A DNA stretch of 64,000 bases from Maritalea myrionectae DSM 19524 (GCF_000423365.1 NZ_AUHV01000002.1:729270-793269); one strand, 5' to 3'; numbered from the stretch's first letter, positions 46,256 to 54,972 are shown. Notes: generated by a model from the letters alone, not told the origin. A program made the numbers and translations.

Positions 46256-46666
46256 TTGAAGCCCGTTTCGCTGTTGCGCCTTTATTTATTGCGCGGATGT
46301 TATTTGTTGTTGTTGGTTGGCCTGTCGATACAGATCGTGCCTGACCTGTTTGGCCCGGTGGTGACCATGCCCATGATGGATGGCGTTGTTACCGCCATGT
46401 TGAGCGCTTTGGCGGTGCTCTCCATTCTCGGGCTGTTCGCGCCCCTCTTTATGCTGCCGCTGCTTTGGTTTGAGCTTTGTTGGAAGCTCCTTTGGGTGCT
46501 GTTTGTGGCCCTGCCCCGCTGGCAAACGGGCACCATGGATGAAGGGACCATCGAGGTCTTGTTTGCCTGCGCCTTTGTGGTGCCATTTGTGTTTATCATC
46601 CCGTGGCGTTATGCGATTGCCCGCTATTTAGCGGCACTGGATCCGTGGCGCGCCAAGAACGATTGA
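46256..46666 (+). CDS. Four-helix membrane protein of unknown function
   Basis: 136 residues, start TTG 46256 behind AAGGAC. Four hydrophobic segments (YLLRGCYLLLLVGLSIQIV; MLSALAVLSILGLFAPLFML; LLWFELCWKLLWVLFVAL; IEVLFACAFVVPFVFIIPW) and a basic C-terminal end (ARYLAALDPWRAKND). The plan is like DoxX-type proteins but no motif confirms it. It is divergently transcribed from the AraC regulator and closed by a strong terminator, so it is probably a single-gene unit controlled by that regulator. Confidence 0.75.
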   Translation: MKPVSLLRLYLLRGCYLLLLVGLSIQIVPDLFGPVVTMPMMDGVVTAMLSALAVLSILGLFAPLFMLPLLWFELCWKLLWVLFVALPRWQTGTMDEGTIEVLFACAFVVPFVFIIPWRYAIARYLAALDPWRAKND

Positions 46667-46687
46667 TTGAGCGGAAGCGCGGCATAA

Positions 46688-46717
46688 AAAAAAGCCCCGG
46701 TCAAACGGGGCTTTTTT
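46688..46717. terminator. Bidirectional terminator before sulP-like gene
   Basis: AAAAAAGCCCCG, loop GTCAAA, CGGGGCTTTTTT: a symmetric hairpin with A and T runs, able to end both the membrane protein gene and the convergent SulP gene. Confidence 0.92.
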
Positions 46718-46728
46718 CGTTCAACGCC

Positions 46729-48030
46729 TTAGCGATTGGGCGGTCGCCAATCGCTTTTGATCGGCTTTTGCTTATTCAGATTTAGCGCCAAGCCGATGAT
46801 AACGCCGACACCAATGGCGACGGTTAGGTCTACAGCGACGGTGAGGACAAGGGTGAGCAATAAGAGGAACAGATCGCTCTTTTTGCCGTGTGCATATTCA
46901 CCCCATTTGTCCACTTCCATCATGTTCCACGCGGTGACCATCAGTAATGCAGCCAGGGCAGGCATGGCCAGATAGCCCGCGAGCGGCGTGGCCAGCAACA
47001 TGACGATCAAGATGGTGACAGCATGCACCAACCCGGCCACAGGCGTTTTGCCGCCAGCTTTGATGTTGGTCGCCGTACGTGCGATGGCGCCCGTAGCGGG
47101 CAGCCCGGTGAACAAGGCCGATCCGATATTAGCGATACCTTGCGCTGTTAGCTCCGCATTTGGGCGATGATGACCTTCGATCATCTTGTCCGCCACCATG
47201 GCAGACAACAGCGATTCCACGCCTGCCAGAAAGGCGATGATAAAGGCCAAGGGGAGCAGTTCAATAATACGATCCAATGTAAGCACGGGCAGTTGCGGCA
47301 TGGGCAAGCCGCTGGGCAGTTCGCCAAATTGCGACCCGAGGGTGCTGACAGGCAGGGCAAAGGCAAACACCGCGAGCGAGCCAATGCTAACCGCCACAAT
47401 GAGACCTGGAAATTTGGGGGCCATGCGACGCAGGGCGACAATCATCACCAAAGTTGCCAAGGCAATGGCCAAAGTGACCAAGCTCATCGTATCGCGGGCG
47501 CCCCAGAAGGCGTGCACTTTTTCGAAAAACTCTGCGGGCACTTCTGCCAAGGACAGGCCGAAGAAACTGTTGAGCTGGCTGGTGCCAATGATGATGCCGA
47601 TTCCGATGGTGAACCCAGCCACCACGGCTTCAGGCACAAAGGCGATGAGATTGCCTGCCCGGAAATATCCGGCGATCAACAAAATGATCCCCGCCATGAA
47701 GGTGGCCAACACCAAACCATCATATCCATGCTCAGCGATGACACCGAACACCACCACAATAAAGGCCCCGGTTGGCCCGCCAATTTGAACTCGGCTGCCG
47801 CCAAACAAGGAAATCAAGAAGCCCGCAACAATTGCGGTGACAATTCCTTTTTCTGGTGTTGCGCCCGAGGCGATAGCGATGGCCAAGCTGAGCGGCAGCG
47901 CCACCATCGCAACCGTGATGCCTGCGATCAGGTCAGCGAGAAAAAGTGGCCAACTATAGGATTGAATCGTGGTGAGTATTTTTGGGAGTCGCATGGGAAA
48001 ATCATACATCGCCGGTTCAGCGACTGTCAT
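46729..48030 (-). CDS. SulP family anion transporter lacking a STAS domain
   Basis: 433 residues with 12-14 predicted helices. SulP marks: ITVAMVALPLSLAIAIASGA, GGSRVQIGGPTGAFIVVVFG, PEAVVAGFTIGIGIIIGTSQ, and ELTAQGIANIGSALFTGLPA near the STG-like loop. The chain stops after the last helix (ALNLNKQKPIKSDWRPPNR), so the cytoplasmic STAS domain of ~100 residues typical of SulP is absent. Substrate could be sulfate, bicarbonate or a dicarboxylate. Start ATG 48030 is provisional; ATG 48009 and 47994 are in frame. Confidence 0.88.
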   Translation of the reverse strand: MTVAEPAMYDFPMRLPKILTTIQSYSWPLFLADLIAGITVAMVALPLSLAIAIASGATPEKGIVTAIVAGFLISLFGGSRVQIGGPTGAFIVVVFGVIAEHGYDGLVLATFMAGIILLIAGYFRAGNLIAFVPEAVVAGFTIGIGIIIGTSQLNSFFGLSLAEVPAEFFEKVHAFWGARDTMSLVTLAIALATLVMIVALRRMAPKFPGLIVAVSIGSLAVFAFALPVSTLGSQFGELPSGLPMPQLPVLTLDRIIELLPLAFIIAFLAGVESLLSAMVADKMIEGHHRPNAELTAQGIANIGSALFTGLPATGAIARTATNIKAGGKTPVAGLVHAVTILIVMLLATPLAGYLAMPALAALLMVTAWNMMEVDKWGEYAHGKKSDLFLLLLTLVLTVAVDLTVAIGVGVIIGLALNLNKQKPIKSDWRPPNR

Positions 48031-48067
48031 GAATTTTCTTTATGCCGCGCCGAAATGGCGCAAAGAA

Positions 48068-48089
48068 AAGCCCCGGCGAACCGGGGCTT
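48068..48089. terminator. Terminator between SulP and cyclodeaminase genes
   Basis: AAGCCCCGG, loop CGAA, CCGGGGCTT (48068-48089), a compact 9-bp hairpin downstream of the cyclodeaminase stop on the minus strand and upstream of the SulP start. Confidence 0.85.
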
Positions 48090-48092
48090 CTG

Positions 48093-49166
48093 TTATTCCG
48101 CTGCTGTCATATTCTGTTTGGCGGCGCGTTGCACCATGCCATAGAGATCCCGCGGATCGTCTGGATCGGCGAGCATGTCCAAATCTTCATAGAACTGGGT
48201 GCCTTGGATGGCCTGATAGATAAAGCGCAGGGCAGAGAAATCTTCGACGGCGAAGCCGACACTGTCAAACAATGTGATTTGCCCTTCGGCTTTGCGGCCT
48301 TCTTTTTGGCCTGACATCACTTCCCACAATTCGGTGACTTCATAGTCACCCGGCAATTGTTGAATTTCGCCTTCAATGCGGGTTTGCGGGGTGAACTCGG
48401 TGAAGATTTCTGAGCGGTACAAAATGTCTTTATGTAGCTCGGTCTTGCCCGGGCAATCGCCGCCAATGGCGTTGATGTGCATGCCAGAGCCGACCATATT
48501 GTCGGTGAGGATGGTGGCATATTGCTTATCCGCCGTGCAGGTGGTGATGATCTCGGCCCCGGCCACACAATCTTCGCCGGTGCTACAAGAAGTGAGGTTA
48601 AGCCCACTATTTTGCAGGTTGAACATGGCCTTTTCGGTGGCTTTCGGGTCCGTATCATAAAGGCGGACATTTTCAATGCCGCAGATTTTTTTGAAGGCCA
48701 GAGCCTGGAATTCGCACTGGGCGCCATTGCCGATGATGGCCATGGTTTTTGCATTTTTGGGCGCCAGATATTTGGCGGCCACGGCGGACATGGCAGCGGT
48801 GCGCAAGGCGGTGAGGATCGTCATTTCAGACAGGAGCACCGGATAGCCATTTGCCACATCCGCCAATAGACCGAACGCGGTGACAGTTTGCATGCCGTCC
48901 TTGGTGTTTTTGGGGTGGCCATTCACATATTTAAAGCCATAAACCTCACCATCGCTGGTGGGCATCAGCTCGATCACACCTTCATTTGAATGGGAGGCGA
49001 CGCGTGGGGTTTTATCAAACAATTCCCAACGCACAAAATCCTCTTCGATGGCTTTGGCGATGCCTGCCATCACCTCATCCACACCGATATGCAAGATGAG
49101 TTTCATCATATTGTCGACGCTGACAAAAGGCACAAGATTGAGTGTGTCGCGGTGGAATTTTGCCAT
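48093..49166 (-). CDS. Ornithine cyclodeaminase / mu-crystallin family protein
   Basis: 357 residues. NAD-binding GNGAQCEFQALAFK, preceding KYVNGHPKN and AAMSAVAAKYLAP, and INAIGGDCPGKTELHKDIL match long-form ornithine cyclodeaminases (ornithine to proline plus ammonia). Family members also include ketimine reductases and alanine dehydrogenases, so the substrate is tentative. ATG 49166 (MAKFHRD) has GAGGG upstream; 49187 is less likely. Its divergent neighbour is an Lrp/AsnC regulator, typical for amino acid catabolic genes. Confidence 0.9.
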   Translation of the reverse strand: MAKFHRDTLNLVPFVSVDNMMKLILHIGVDEVMAGIAKAIEEDFVRWELFDKTPRVASHSNEGVIELMPTSDGEVYGFKYVNGHPKNTKDGMQTVTAFGLLADVANGYPVLLSEMTILTALRTAAMSAVAAKYLAPKNAKTMAIIGNGAQCEFQALAFKKICGIENVRLYDTDPKATEKAMFNLQNSGLNLTSCSTGEDCVAGAEIITTCTADKQYATILTDNMVGSGMHINAIGGDCPGKTELHKDILYRSEIFTEFTPQTRIEGEIQQLPGDYEVTELWEVMSGQKEGRKAEGQITLFDSVGFAVEDFSALRFIYQAIQGTQFYEDLDMLADPDDPRDLYGMVQRAAKQNMTAAE

Positions 49167-49235
49167 TGAATATCCCTCGTCATCCAAAGCTAAAGTAAGA
49201 GAAACAAATCATACGCAATGGTTCAGTCAAAAAAA

Positions 49236-49262
49236 ATGGCAATGATTTATAATTCTTGCCAT
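49236..49262. promoter_or_regulatory. Candidate Lrp/AsnC operator
   Basis: ATGGCAA (49236-49242) and TTGCCAT (49256-49262) are perfect 7-base inverted arms with a 13-base A+T-rich spacer, in the 150-base gap between the divergent cyclodeaminase and Lrp-type genes. Such AT-centred dyads are the usual binding sites of this regulator family. Confidence 0.55.
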
Positions 49263-49316
49263 CTATTTTGATAAAATCGTATAGTCAGATTGTGCAATTT
49301 TACATTGGATCGCAAG

Positions 49317-49757
49317 ATGGCTGAGAATCCCTATTATGTGTATGACGCACTAGACCGCGAATTGATTGCGCTTTTGCGCCGGGATGGGCGCGCGTCGTTG
49401 GCCAAAATCGCCAATATTTTAGGCGTTTCACGCGGCACGGTGCAAAACCGGCTGGACCGATTGACCGAGGTCGGCGCCCTGCTCGGCTTTACGGTGCGGG
49501 TGCGTGAAGATTACGGCCACGACATGGTGCGGGCCATCATGATGGTGGAAGTGGTGGGCAAGACCACCAGCGATGTGATCAAAAAGCTGCGCGGCATGCC
49601 TGAAGTGCAACACATACACTCCACCAATGGTGCTTGGGATCTGGTGGTGGAGATTCAGGCGTCAAGCCTGCCTGAATTTGATCGGGTGCTACGCGAAGTG
49701 CGTATGATCGACAATATTTTAAACAGCGAAACCAGCATTTTGCTGAGTTCGGTTTAA
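49317..49757 (+). CDS. Lrp/AsnC family transcription regulator
   Basis: 146 residues: HTH (LDRELIALLRRDGRASLAKI, then ANILGVSRGTVQNRLDRL) and a C-terminal RAM/ACT-like ligand domain (AIMMVEVVGKTTSDVIKKL; VQHIHSTNGAWDLVVEIQAS). ATG 49317 gives the usual family length. Divergent from the ornithine-cyclodeaminase-family gene, which it most likely controls in response to an amino acid. Confidence 0.93.
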   Translation: MAENPYYVYDALDRELIALLRRDGRASLAKIANILGVSRGTVQNRLDRLTEVGALLGFTVRVREDYGHDMVRAIMMVEVVGKTTSDVIKKLRGMPEVQHIHSTNGAWDLVVEIQASSLPEFDRVLREVRMIDNILNSETSILLSSV

Positions 49758-50158
49758 AAGGGCTCGAAGCAATCGTAATTGCGCTGGCGAAATATCTTTT
49801 GGTCTTTAAATTCGAAGACACACGCGAAGTGTGCTTTCATTTCATCGCCGGGCTGTAAGCTGCCGATGGGAACGGCGAGATTCCCAATCCAAATCACTTC
49901 AGCGAGCGCGCCATTCTGATCGTCTTCCATATAATTGACGATCTCAAAGCTCTGCCCCTGCAAAACCTTCCGCCCAGCTTCGGCGCCTTGCAGCATCGCT
50001 GCGAGATCACGTGTGTTTTTTTGTTTGGTGAGCGCGTTGGGAAATTCGACTTGTTCGATTTGAGGATGGAGAAAGACTGAAAGAGCGTCGCCAACTGCCA
50101 TTTTCGATAAAGCGGCGAGATAATCGATGATCCACTGCTTCTTCGAAAATTCCGGCAT
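49754..50158 (-). CDS. SnoaL/NTF2-like protein
   Basis: 134 residues with the cone-shaped NTF2 fold pattern: N-terminal helices ending MAVGDALSVFLHPQIEQVEF, LAAMLQGAEAGRKVLQGQSF, then strands ALAEVIWIGNLAVPIGSLQP and HFACVFEFKDQKIFRQRNYD. Members are isomerases, hydrolases or carrier folds; no catalytic residue can be assigned. ATG 50158 follows GAGGAG; GTG 50164 is possible. Its start is close upstream to the recR stop, so it may be the last gene of the dnaX-ybaB-recR operon. Confidence 0.75.
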   Translation of the reverse strand: MPEFSKKQWIIDYLAALSKMAVGDALSVFLHPQIEQVEFPNALTKQKNTRDLAAMLQGAEAGRKVLQGQSFEIVNYMEDDQNGALAEVIWIGNLAVPIGSLQPGDEMKAHFACVFEFKDQKIFRQRNYDCFEPF

Positions 50159-50172
50159 GTCCACTCCTCAAC

Positions 50173-50781
50173 TCAAAAGTCTGTGCGCGCTTTCAATGCT
50201 TGCGACAAGGTGCCCTCGTCCAGATAATCCAGTTCGCCGCCAACCGGCACACCATGGGCCAGCCGTGAGATTTTTACGCCGAATGATTGCAACTGATCTG
50301 TAATGTAGTGCGCGGTGGTTTGCCCGTCCACAGTGGCGTTTACAGCCAAAACGATTTCAGTGATGTTGCCCGCTTCCACGCGCTCAACCAAACTATGGAT
50401 GTTCAAATCTTCCGGTCCAATGCCATCGAGCGGTGACAAGGTGCCACCCAGCACGTGATAAAGCGCGGCGCCAACGCCCGCCCGCTCCAAGGCCCACAGG
50501 TCGGCCACATCCTCCACGACGATCAACAGGCCAGCGGTGTTGCGCTTTGGGTCAGTGCAGATATGGCAGGGGGAAATAGTATCGACATTGCCGCAGCTTT
50601 GGCAGGTCATGACCGTATCAACAGCACGTTCAAGCGCGCCAGCAAGCGGCACCATCAAGGTCTCTTTTTTCTTGATCAGGTGCAACACAGCACGGCGTGC
50701 CGACCGCGGGCCAAGGCCCGGCAGTCGCGCCAACAATTGGATAAGCTGATCAATTTCGGGGCCGCCCGACCGTGAGGACAT
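50173..50781 (-). CDS. recR: Recombination protein RecR
   Basis: 202 residues: HhH N-terminus ([20 protein letters not shown]), C4 zinc finger [16 protein letters not shown], and Toprim domain ([39 protein letters not shown]). With RecF/RecO it loads RecA at gaps. Belongs to the dnaX-ybaB-recR operon on the minus strand. Confidence 0.97.
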   Translation of the reverse strand: MSSRSGGPEIDQLIQLLARLPGLGPRSARRAVLHLIKKKETLMVPLAGALERAVDTVMTCQSCGNVDTISPCHICTDPKRNTAGLLIVVEDVADLWALERAGVGAALYHVLGGTLSPLDGIGPEDLNIHSLVERVEAGNITEIVLAVNATVDGQTTAHYITDQLQSFGVKISRLAHGVPVGGELDYLDEGTLSQALKARTDF

Positions 50782-50798
50782 GAAAAATGTCTCTTGGC

Positions 50799-51122
50799 TT
50801 AGAACGGCATCTTCATGCCAGGAGGAATAGGCAAGCCAGCGGTGACTTCCTTCATTTTCTCCTGTGCCATTTCTTCTGATTTTTGCTTGGCATCAGCATG
50901 GGCCGCAATGATCAAATCTTCGACGATTTCAGCTTCATCAGGCTTGAGCAGGCTTGGGTCGACTTTTACGCCCCGCATCTCGCCCTTGCCCGTCAAGGTC
51001 ACCTGCACGGCGTCGCCACCAGCGGTGCCGACAACTTCCAGCGCTTCCAGCTCAGCTTGCATTTCTCCCATGCGCGCCTGCATTTCCTGCGCCTTTTTCA
51101 TCATGCCCATCATGTCTTTCAT
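50799..51122 (-). CDS. Nucleoid-associated protein, YbaB/EbfC family
   Basis: 107 residues beginning [20 protein letters not shown], a Met-rich amphipathic helix, then [20 protein letters not shown] and a C-terminal [12 protein letters not shown]. Binds DNA as a dimer. Sits between dnaX (4-base overlap) and recR, its standard place. Confidence 0.96.
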   Translation of the reverse strand: MKDMMGMMKKAQEMQARMGEMQAELEALEVVGTAGGDAVQVTLTGKGEMRGVKVDPSLLKPDEAEIVEDLIIAAHADAKQKSEEMAQEKMKEVTAGLPIPPGMKMPF

Positions 51123-52888
51123 AGGTCACCTTCTTCATTTTCTAAATCAATATCCAGCCAGTCTTCGGGCTGATCTTCATCAATCAAAGAGCGAATATTC
51201 ACCAGTTTTGCGCCGGGGAATGCATCCAACACCGCTTTGACTTCGGGTATTTGCTCCGCCTTTTTTTGCCGCGCGTCTCGGGCGCGTTGTTTTTGCGCCG
51301 CGATGGTGTCGCCTGCTTTTTCGCGGGCGACGGATACCATCCATGTCTGGTTGGTCCATTCACGCAGTTTAGCCGACAATAGCGGCACGAATGTGTGGTC
51401 TGCTTCTTCCGTCAGCGCCAATTCAATACGGCCCGTGGCAAACGATACCGGGCTGGCATGCGCTTCCAAAGCGTGCTTGAGCACTAGTTCGCGATTTTCG
51501 CCCGCCAACTGGATCAATTCCTCATAGGTTTTGATTTCCAATGTGGGCTCTTGCGCCGCGGCGGGTGTTGGGTCTGGATTGGTGGCCATGGCGCGCAACG
51601 GACTTTGATCCCGCGATGCCGTGGGTGCTTTTTGGCCCAGTGCATTGATGCCACCACCATTGGCCATGGCGCGCGGTGCGTCTGCACCATTGCCGCCACC
51701 GCTGTGCTGCGGTGCTGACGCGCCCTGTGGGTTGGCTTGTATCTTTTTGATCAACTCGTCTGGCGACGGCAGGTCAGCAGCATATCCCAAGCGGATCAAC
51801 ACCATCTCAGCCGCCTGCAAGGCGTCGTGGCTGTTGTTGATTTCGCTGATGCCTTTGTTGAGAATTTGCCAAGCGCGCGACAATATTTTGACGCTGAGTT
51901 TTTGCGCCATTTCGCGGCCGCGCTCTTTTTCGTCAGGCGTCAATGCCGGGTCGTCTACGGCGCTGGGCACCACTTTTAGACGGGTCACCAAATGGGTCAC
52001 TGTCGCCAAATCAGACATGATCGTCTGTGGGTCTGCGCCTGAATCATACTGGTGGCGCAACTGTTCAAATGCGCCCGCCATATCGCCGCGCATCAATGTT
52101 TCAAACAAGTCGAGCACCAGGGCGCGATCGGCCAGCCCCAGCATTTGCTTTACCGTGTCCGTGCCAATCTCACCGCCCGCATGGGCAATAGCTTGATCGA
52201 GCAAGGAAAGACTGTCGCGCACCGAGCCTTCGCCCGCACGAATGATCATTTGCAGCGCATCCGGCTGGAAGGCGATGCCCTCCTTTTCCAAAATGCTGGT
52301 CAGATAGGTGTTGAGGGTGCCGCTTTCGACACGCCGCAGATCAAATCGCTGACAGCGTGACAGGATGGTCACCGGTACTTTGCGGATTTCTGTCGTCGCA
52401 AAGATAAACTTCACGTAAGGGGGTGGCTCTTCCAGCGTTTTCAGCAGCCCGTTGAAGGCCGCTTTGGAGAGCATGTGCACCTCATCGATGATGAAGACTT
52501 TATAGGGGGCGGACACCGGGCCATAGCGCACGCTGTCGATGATCTCACGAATATCATCAATGCCCGTATGAGACGCCGCATCCATTTCCACCACGTCCAC
52601 GTGACGGCTTTCAATGATCGCGCGACAATGCTTGCCTTCTTCCGCCAATTCGAGATTGGGGCGCGGGCCATTGTCATCTTCAAAATTGAGCGCACGGGCC
52701 AAAATACGTGCTGTGGTTGTTTTACCCACGCCGCGCACCCCAGTGAGCATAAAGGCATGGGCGATGCGGTTGGCTTCAAACGCGTTCTTTAGCGTTTGCA
52801 CCATAGCTTCTTGACCAATAAAGGTTTCAAAGCTCTCCGGGCGATATTTTCGCGCGAGCACCACATATGAGGAATTTTGATCTGCCAA
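51119..52888 (-). CDS. dnaX: DNA polymerase III subunit gamma/tau
   Basis: 589 residues: AAA+ clamp loader core with Walker A GVRGVGKTTTARI and Walker B FIIDEVHML, then linker and tau C-terminal part (VSVAREKAGDTIAAQKQRAR). The zinc-binding module, normally four Cys between Walker A and the EMDAAS strand, keeps only one Cys (KHCRAI), a loss I recall as common in Hyphomicrobiales. Lies just downstream of the SRP RNA and upstream of ybaB and recR. Confidence 0.96.
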   Translation of the reverse strand: MADQNSSYVVLARKYRPESFETFIGQEAMVQTLKNAFEANRIAHAFMLTGVRGVGKTTTARILARALNFEDDNGPRPNLELAEEGKHCRAIIESRHVDVVEMDAASHTGIDDIREIIDSVRYGPVSAPYKVFIIDEVHMLSKAAFNGLLKTLEEPPPYVKFIFATTEIRKVPVTILSRCQRFDLRRVESGTLNTYLTSILEKEGIAFQPDALQMIIRAGEGSVRDSLSLLDQAIAHAGGEIGTDTVKQMLGLADRALVLDLFETLMRGDMAGAFEQLRHQYDSGADPQTIMSDLATVTHLVTRLKVVPSAVDDPALTPDEKERGREMAQKLSVKILSRAWQILNKGISEINNSHDALQAAEMVLIRLGYAADLPSPDELIKKIQANPQGASAPQHSGGGNGADAPRAMANGGGINALGQKAPTASRDQSPLRAMATNPDPTPAAAQEPTLEIKTYEELIQLAGENRELVLKHALEAHASPVSFATGRIELALTEEADHTFVPLLSAKLREWTNQTWMVSVAREKAGDTIAAQKQRARDARQKKAEQIPEVKAVLDAFPGAKLVNIRSLIDEDQPEDWLDIDLENEEGDL

Positions 52889-52984
52889 ACTCTGCCTGCC
52901 TAAAAGGATGTGCGTTTTATATTAAGACGCCTATTTGACACCGATTCTGAGGTGGGGCGCAAAATATTTGGGCAAAGATATAAA

Positions 52985-53084
52985 GGAGACTGGCAACGAC
53001 CCGTTCCTAACTCGTTAGGGCTGCTTCCTTCCGGACCTGACCCAGTTGGCGAGCGGTTCGTCCGCGCCAATCTCCCGACGCCCT
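52985..53084 (-). ncRNA. ffs: Signal recognition particle RNA, small bacterial type
   Basis: Read on the minus strand, the universally conserved tip GGTCAGGTCCGGAAGGAAGC and the following AGCC are exact. The ends GGGAGATTGGC (5', about 53082) and GCCAGTCTCC (3', about 52985) pair to close the long hairpin, giving about 100 nt. It lies about 100 bases upstream of dnaX, as in other alphaproteobacteria. End positions are good to a few bases. Confidence 0.95.
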
Positions 53085-53145
53085 ATATCATGCACTTTGC
53101 GCCAAAGTGCAAGGGGGTGCGCCGAAAGAATTTGCGCCCAAAAGC

Positions 53146-53976
53146 CTAATCCTGCTTCGTGGCGGCGGGATAGACACCCAAAATATCGATATGGTGGGTG
53201 AAAAAGGCCAGCTCTTCAAACGCGTCCTGCACGCCTGGATCATCAGGATGGCCTTCAATATCGGCATAAAACTGGGTTGCGGTGAAGCTGCCATCCACCA
53301 TATAGCTTTCCAGCTTGGTCATGTTGACCCCGTTGGTGGCAAAGCCGCCCATCGCTTTATAAAGCGCAGCAGCCACGTTGCGCACACGGAACACAAAGGT
53401 GGTTTTCACCTTGTGCTTGGTGGGATCAACCTCGATCATATTGCGCGACATCACCAAAAAGCGGGTGGTGTTGTGATCAGCGTCTTCAATGTCGCTGGAG
53501 ATCAGATCAAGCCCATAGATTTCGCCTGCCAGTTTGGATGCAATCGCCGCGCGGCTTTTATCGCCCCGCTCTGCCACTTCGCGAGCTGAGCCGGCGGTGT
53601 CCACGGCGTTGATCGCCTTCAAATTATGATCTTTGATAAAGTTGCGGCATTGGCCGAGCGCAACAGAAAGGCTTTGCACTTCCTTGATGTCATCAAGTTT
53701 CGCGCCCTTCACCCCAAGTAGGTTCATGTTCACCCGGTGAAAATATTCACCAATGATTTTCAATCCACTTTCCGGCAACAGATGATGGATGTCGGTGATG
53801 CGGCCATAAAGCGAGTTTTCCACCGGCACCATGGCATAATCAGCCGTGCCGTTTTGCACAGCGGCAACCGTTTGCTCAAACGTGGTGCATGGCAGTTCTT
53901 GCTCATTTGGAAATGTGGCGCGCACCGCCGCATGTCCGAAAGCTCCCAATTCACCCTGAAACGCCACTTTAAGCAT
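53146..53976 (-). CDS. pheA: Prephenate dehydratase
   Basis: 276 residues converting prephenate to phenylpyruvate in phenylalanine synthesis. Dehydratase domain with VPVENSLYGRITDIHHLL and the catalytic NTTRFLV (TRF), then an ACT domain (TTFVFRVRNVAAALYKAMGG). The GALV/ESRP regulatory motifs are altered (LESYMVDGSF), which I recall as usual in this lineage. No chorismate mutase domain. ATG 53976 follows GAGGA; the frame extends to 54012. Confidence 0.95.
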   Translation of the reverse strand: MLKVAFQGELGAFGHAAVRATFPNEQELPCTTFEQTVAAVQNGTADYAMVPVENSLYGRITDIHHLLPESGLKIIGEYFHRVNMNLLGVKGAKLDDIKEVQSLSVALGQCRNFIKDHNLKAINAVDTAGSAREVAERGDKSRAAIASKLAGEIYGLDLISSDIEDADHNTTRFLVMSRNMIEVDPTKHKVKTTFVFRVRNVAAALYKAMGGFATNGVNMTKLESYMVDGSFTATQFYADIEGHPDDPGVQDAFEELAFFTHHIDILGVYPAATKQD

Positions 53977-54258
53977 CGATTTTTCCTCAAATTTTGATTT
54001 TTCGCCGCGCACTATTCATTTTTTTTGTTTGGGAAGTCAATTGAGGGGTGATTAATGCTGGAAATTAGGCAAATATTTATGCGAAATGTCGCAGAACGCC
54101 AATAGGCTGTTGCGCTGCAAGCGGCGAGTGGATATGGTCCGCGCGCAAAAGCATGACAATTTGGCATGCAAGAATCATTTTGGCCCTCTTTCTACCGAAA
54201 AGATGGGCTCAGGCGGAATTTGTCGCTGGCGGGGAAGCGACGCGGAGAAAGCTGAACA

Positions 54259-54972
54259 ATGAATCGGATTGATCTGGAAAAGTTTATTGGGGCTGCATTG
54301 GGCACCCTTGTGTTTGTGTTTAGCGTTGGCTTCTTGTCAGACGCGATTTACCACACCGAAGCTGGCGCGGGTGGCGGATACACCTTGGAAGAGCCTGAAG
54401 AGGGCGGCGCTGAAGTGGCCGAAGTCGAAGAGGAAACTGTTCCTTTGGCTGATCTTTTGGTTGCAGCATCAGCCGAAGATGGCGCAGATGTCACCAAGAA
54501 ATGCTCCTCATGTCACAGCTTTGAAGAAGGTGGCGCCAACAAGGTAGGCCCTGCCCTTTACGGCATCGTTGGCCGCACAATTGCAGGACTTGATGATTTC
54601 TCTTATTCAGACGTGCTGAATGAAATGGGCGCTGAGGGCAAAGTTTGGACCTATGAAGCGTTGAACGCATTCCTGGAAGATCCAAAAGGATATGCAGCAG
54701 GCACAAAAATGAGCTTTGCTGGTTTGAGAAAAGAAACAGACCGCGCAGACCTGTTGGCCTATATGCAGACTCTTAGCGCAGATCCTGTGCCTTTCCCAGC
54801 CGCTGAAGATGCAGCTGTGATCGAGGAAGAAGACGTGAACGCTGACGCCACTTCAACGGAAGAAGTGATGGAAGACAATAGCGAGGCGACCACTGAAGAA
54901 GAAATGGCGCCTGCGGCCGAAGAAGAAGCCGCACCTTCTGAAGACGCAAACGCTGAAGAAACAAACGGCTAA
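54259..54972 (+). CDS. Membrane-anchored c-type cytochrome (CycM-like)
   Basis: 237 residues. An uncleaved N-terminal helix (FIGAALGTLVFVFSVGFLSD) anchors a periplasmic class I cytochrome domain with heme site CSSCH (Cys82, Cys85, His86), NKVGPALYGIVGRTIAG, and axial Met151 in GTKMSFAG. A long acidic tail of Glu/Ala repeats follows (from about residue 185). In rhizobia such proteins pass electrons from the bc1 complex to terminal oxidases. Divergent from pheA; kdsB, often between them, is absent. GGAGAA precedes the ATG. Confidence 0.93.
   Translation: MNRIDLEKFIGAALGTLVFVFSVGFLSDAIYHTEAGAGGGYTLEEPEEGGAEVAEVEEETVPLADLLVAASAEDGADVTKKCSSCHSFEEGGANKVGPALYGIVGRTIAGLDDFSYSDVLNEMGAEGKVWTYEALNAFLEDPKGYAAGTKMSFAGLRKETDRADLLAYMQTLSADPVPFPAAEDAAVIEEEDVNADATSTEEVMEDNSEATTEEEMAPAAEEEAAPSEDANAEETNG

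Noticed and set aside
47167-48144. 325-codon open frame on the plus strand opposite the SulP gene
   Set aside because: Its His/Gln/Gly-rich product mirrors the hydrophobic codons of the transporter on the other strand; no ribosome binding site or homology.
51741-51752. Possible programmed frameshift slippery run in dnaX (A5 run on the minus strand)
   Set aside because: The run lacks the A AAA AAG heptamer in frame, and no clear downstream hairpin was seen; a short gamma form is not supported.
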